Origin: Sphingomonas arenae
Lineage (GTDB): Bacteria > Pseudomonadota > Alphaproteobacteria > Sphingomonadales > Sphingomonadaceae
Direction of reading: 5' to 3'
Length of the DNA: 64,000 nucleotides
NCBI RefSeq assembly: GCF_016924655.1
Contig: NZ_JAFFJU010000001.1
Span: 310,001-374,000 of the forward strand
Under the pieces are notes generated by a model. It worked only from the letters and a program-made list of their open reading frames with translations. It did no database searches and was not told where the DNA came from. Below are positions 62,503 through 64,000 of this stretch, in pieces (position 1 is the stretch's first letter; each line of letters opens with the position of its first letter). The translations under genes were made by a program, and so were the position numbers.

Positions 62503-63867
62503 CTAGCGGCGCCGCGCGCCCTTGAGCTTCGCCTTCTTGATCAGGTCGCCATATTGATGAGCGATCAGATGGCTCTGAATCTGGCTGACCGTGTCCATCG
62601 TGACGTTCACCACGATTAGCAGGCTGGTGCCACCGAGGTAGAACGGGATGCCCGCCTGGGTGAAGAGGATCTCCGGCAACAGACAGATGAGCGTCAGATA
62701 GGCGGCGCCGATCACGGTGATGCGGGTCAGCAGATAGTCGAAGTACCCCTCGGTCGCCTTGCCGGGCCGAACGCCTGGGATGAAGCCGCCATGCCGCTTC
62801 AGGTTCTCGGCCGTTTCCTCGCTGTTGAACTGCACCGAGGTATAGAAGAAGCAGAAAAAGATGATGCCCAGCCCGTAAAGGGTCATGAACACCGGTGAGC
62901 CGTGCTGGAGGTACGTGCTGAGCGTGATCAGCCAGTCGCTGCCGCCGTCCGCGCTCGGCTGCGCGCCAGCCATCTGAATGACAGTCAGCGGCATCAGCAG
63001 CAGTGAGGACGCGAAGATCGGCGGGATCACGCCTGCCGTGTTGATCTTGATCGGCAGGTGGCTGCGCTCCTGCTGCATCATGCCGCGCGCCGTCTGGCGC
63101 TTCGGATACTGGATCAGCACCCGGCGCTGCGCCCGCTCCATGAAGCAGATGAACAGGATCAGGCCGACTGCCATTACCACCACAAGCGCGATGACGAGCG
63201 GATCCATTGTTCCGGTCCGACCACCTTCGAACAACTGGGCCAGACCGCGTGGGAGGCTGGCGACGATGCCGGCCATGATGATCAGGGACACGCCATTGCC
63301 GATCCCGCGGCTAGTGATCTGCTCGCCGATCCACATCAGGAACAGCGTGCCGCCCACGAGGCTGATAGTCGCAGCGATCCGGAAGGTCATTCCCGGCTCG
63401 ACAACGGCCGCGATGCTCTGGCTGGCGCCCAAGCCCTCGAGCCCGACGGCGATGAAGTAACCCTGCACGGTGGTCAGCAGCACCGTAAGATACCGGGTGT
63501 ACTGGTTGAGCTTCTTGCGTCCGGTCTCACCCTCCTTCTTGAGGGCCTGCCAGGGACCATACATGGTCGCCCCGAGCTGCACGACGATGGACGCGGTGAT
63601 GTACGGCATGACGCCGAGCGCGATGATGCTCATGCGCTCCAGGCTGCCGCCCGAGAAGGTGTTGAAGAAGTCGAGGACACCGCCACGCTGCGTATTGAAC
63701 AGCTGCGCCATGGCGCGGGGGTCGATGCCGGGCATCGGCACGTGGGAGAGCAGCCGGAAGAGCACCAGTGCACCCAGCGTGAACCAGATGCGCTTCTTGA
63801 GCTCCGTCGCCTTGCCGAAGTTCGCAAGGCTGATGTTGGAGGCCAGTTGTTCGGCTGCGGATGCCAT
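62503..63867 (-). CDS. secY: Preprotein translocase subunit SecY
   Basis: A 454-residue protein with ten membrane helices forming the Sec channel. Signatures: LVLFRLLSHVPMPGIDPRAM, MSIIALGVMPYITASIVVQL, QYTRYLTVLLTTVQGYFIAV, GNGVSLIIMAGIVASLPRGL and VLIQYPKRQTARG (cytosolic loop that contacts the ribosome and SecA), then LPIKINTAGVIPPIFASSLL. It lies between the presumed rplO and adk, the expected spc-operon order. Confidence 0.97.
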   Translation of the reverse strand: MASAAEQLASNISLANFGKATELKKRIWFTLGALVLFRLLSHVPMPGIDPRAMAQLFNTQRGGVLDFFNTFSGGSLERMSIIALGVMPYITASIVVQLGATMYGPWQALKKEGETGRKKLNQYTRYLTVLLTTVQGYFIAVGLEGLGASQSIAAVVEPGMTFRIAATISLVGGTLFLMWIGEQITSRGIGNGVSLIIMAGIVASLPRGLAQLFEGGRTGTMDPLVIALVVVMAVGLILFICFMERAQRRVLIQYPKRQTARGMMQQERSHLPIKINTAGVIPPIFASSLLLMPLTVIQMAGAQPSADGGSDWLITLSTYLQHGSPVFMTLYGLGIIFFCFFYTSVQFNSEETAENLKRHGGFIPGVRPGKATEGYFDYLLTRITVIGAAYLTLICLLPEILFTQAGIPFYLGGTSLLIVVNVTMDTVSQIQSHLIAHQYGDLIKKAKLKGARRR

Positions 63868-63972
63868 TCGTGGTCCTTAATCAACTAAAAGGCGGCGAAA
63901 GGCATCGCGCCCCCCGCCGCCCCATATAGTCCGCCGCGCCCGCTTGAGAAGCGAGGACGGCGTCAGCGGCGC

Positions 63973-64000
63973 TTACTTGCCCGACTTGGCTGCCTTGTCG
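63973..64000 (-). CDS. rplO: End of a gene, probably rplO (ribosomal protein L15)
   Basis: Only the last eight codons and stop are inside the window: DKAAKSGK followed by TAA (63973-63975). The lysine/alanine-rich tail and its place directly upstream of secY suggest L15, as in the spc operon; the residues themselves do not prove it. Confidence 0.5.

Overview
The window is GC-rich, densely coded DNA that most resembles an alphaproteobacterium of the order Sphingomonadales. This rests on protein character and gene content: an HWE-type histidine kinase, an imuA-imuB-dnaE2 cassette behind an alphaproteobacterial GTTC-N7-GTTC SOS box, an adenosylcobalamin-dependent ribonucleotide reductase, a CIO-type cytochrome bd, a NAGGN osmolyte operon and an L15-SecY-Adk end of the spc ribosomal operon. 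No rRNA, tRNA, CRISPR array, phage or intact insertion sequence was seen. All product names come from reading the translated sequence; no database search was run.

Layout. 0.3-5.6 kb: two META-type lipoproteins, then a small NTF2-like/TMEM175-like gene pair flanked by two copies of a 55-bp dispersed repeat and fused onto the antisense of a broken FixJ-type regulator, then an HWE kinase. 5.7-10.8 kb: a TetR repressor with two perfect palindromic operators facing a DevBCA/MacAB-like ABC exporter with its TolC-type partner. 10.8-14.8 kb: an envelope-stress group (M48 protease, LemA, PspA and two small membrane proteins). 14.9-18.3 kb: an ECF sigma factor, a vWA lipoprotein and a membrane protein with a long periplasmic part. 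18.5-23.9 kb: a ZIP-like membrane protein, an ABC-F ATPase and a hybrid histidine kinase.

23.9-30.9 kb is a coherent low-oxygen/nitrosative block: class II NrdJ, NnrS, a tiny DUF2474 protein, CydB, CydA, and a divergent Crp-type DNA-binding protein lacking a sensor domain. 30.9-35.5 kb is the NAGGN osmoprotectant operon (asnO, ngg, M42 peptidase). 35.7-40.7 kb has an M28 peptidase lipoprotein and two MFS transporters. 40.8-47.4 kb is the SOS mutagenesis cassette imuA-imuB-dnaE2. Its ImuB carries an unusual insertion of about 300 residues with three copies of a short motif, and its dnaE2 carries an 88-bp palindromic mobile repeat translated in frame.

47.5-59 kb: a small exported protein, a methyltransferase, a very large hybrid kinase with its OmpR-type regulator, a 51-residue alanine-rich small ORF, a TPR protein, a metallophosphatase, an unidentified exported protein, a DUF4956 membrane protein and a PPK2 polyphosphate kinase. 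59-64 kb: an FAD oxidoreductase, a dihydrofolate reductase with an N-terminal membrane anchor, an SRPBCC protein, adk, secY and the end of a gene that is probably rplO.

Best candidates for something undescribed: the ImuB insertion and the in-frame repeat in DnaE2; the chimeric NTF2-like gene whose first codons come from the antisense of a response-regulator helix-turn-helix; the receptor-plug-like VVTGSR motif shared by two proteins of the sigma-factor operon; and the membrane-anchored dihydrofolate reductase.
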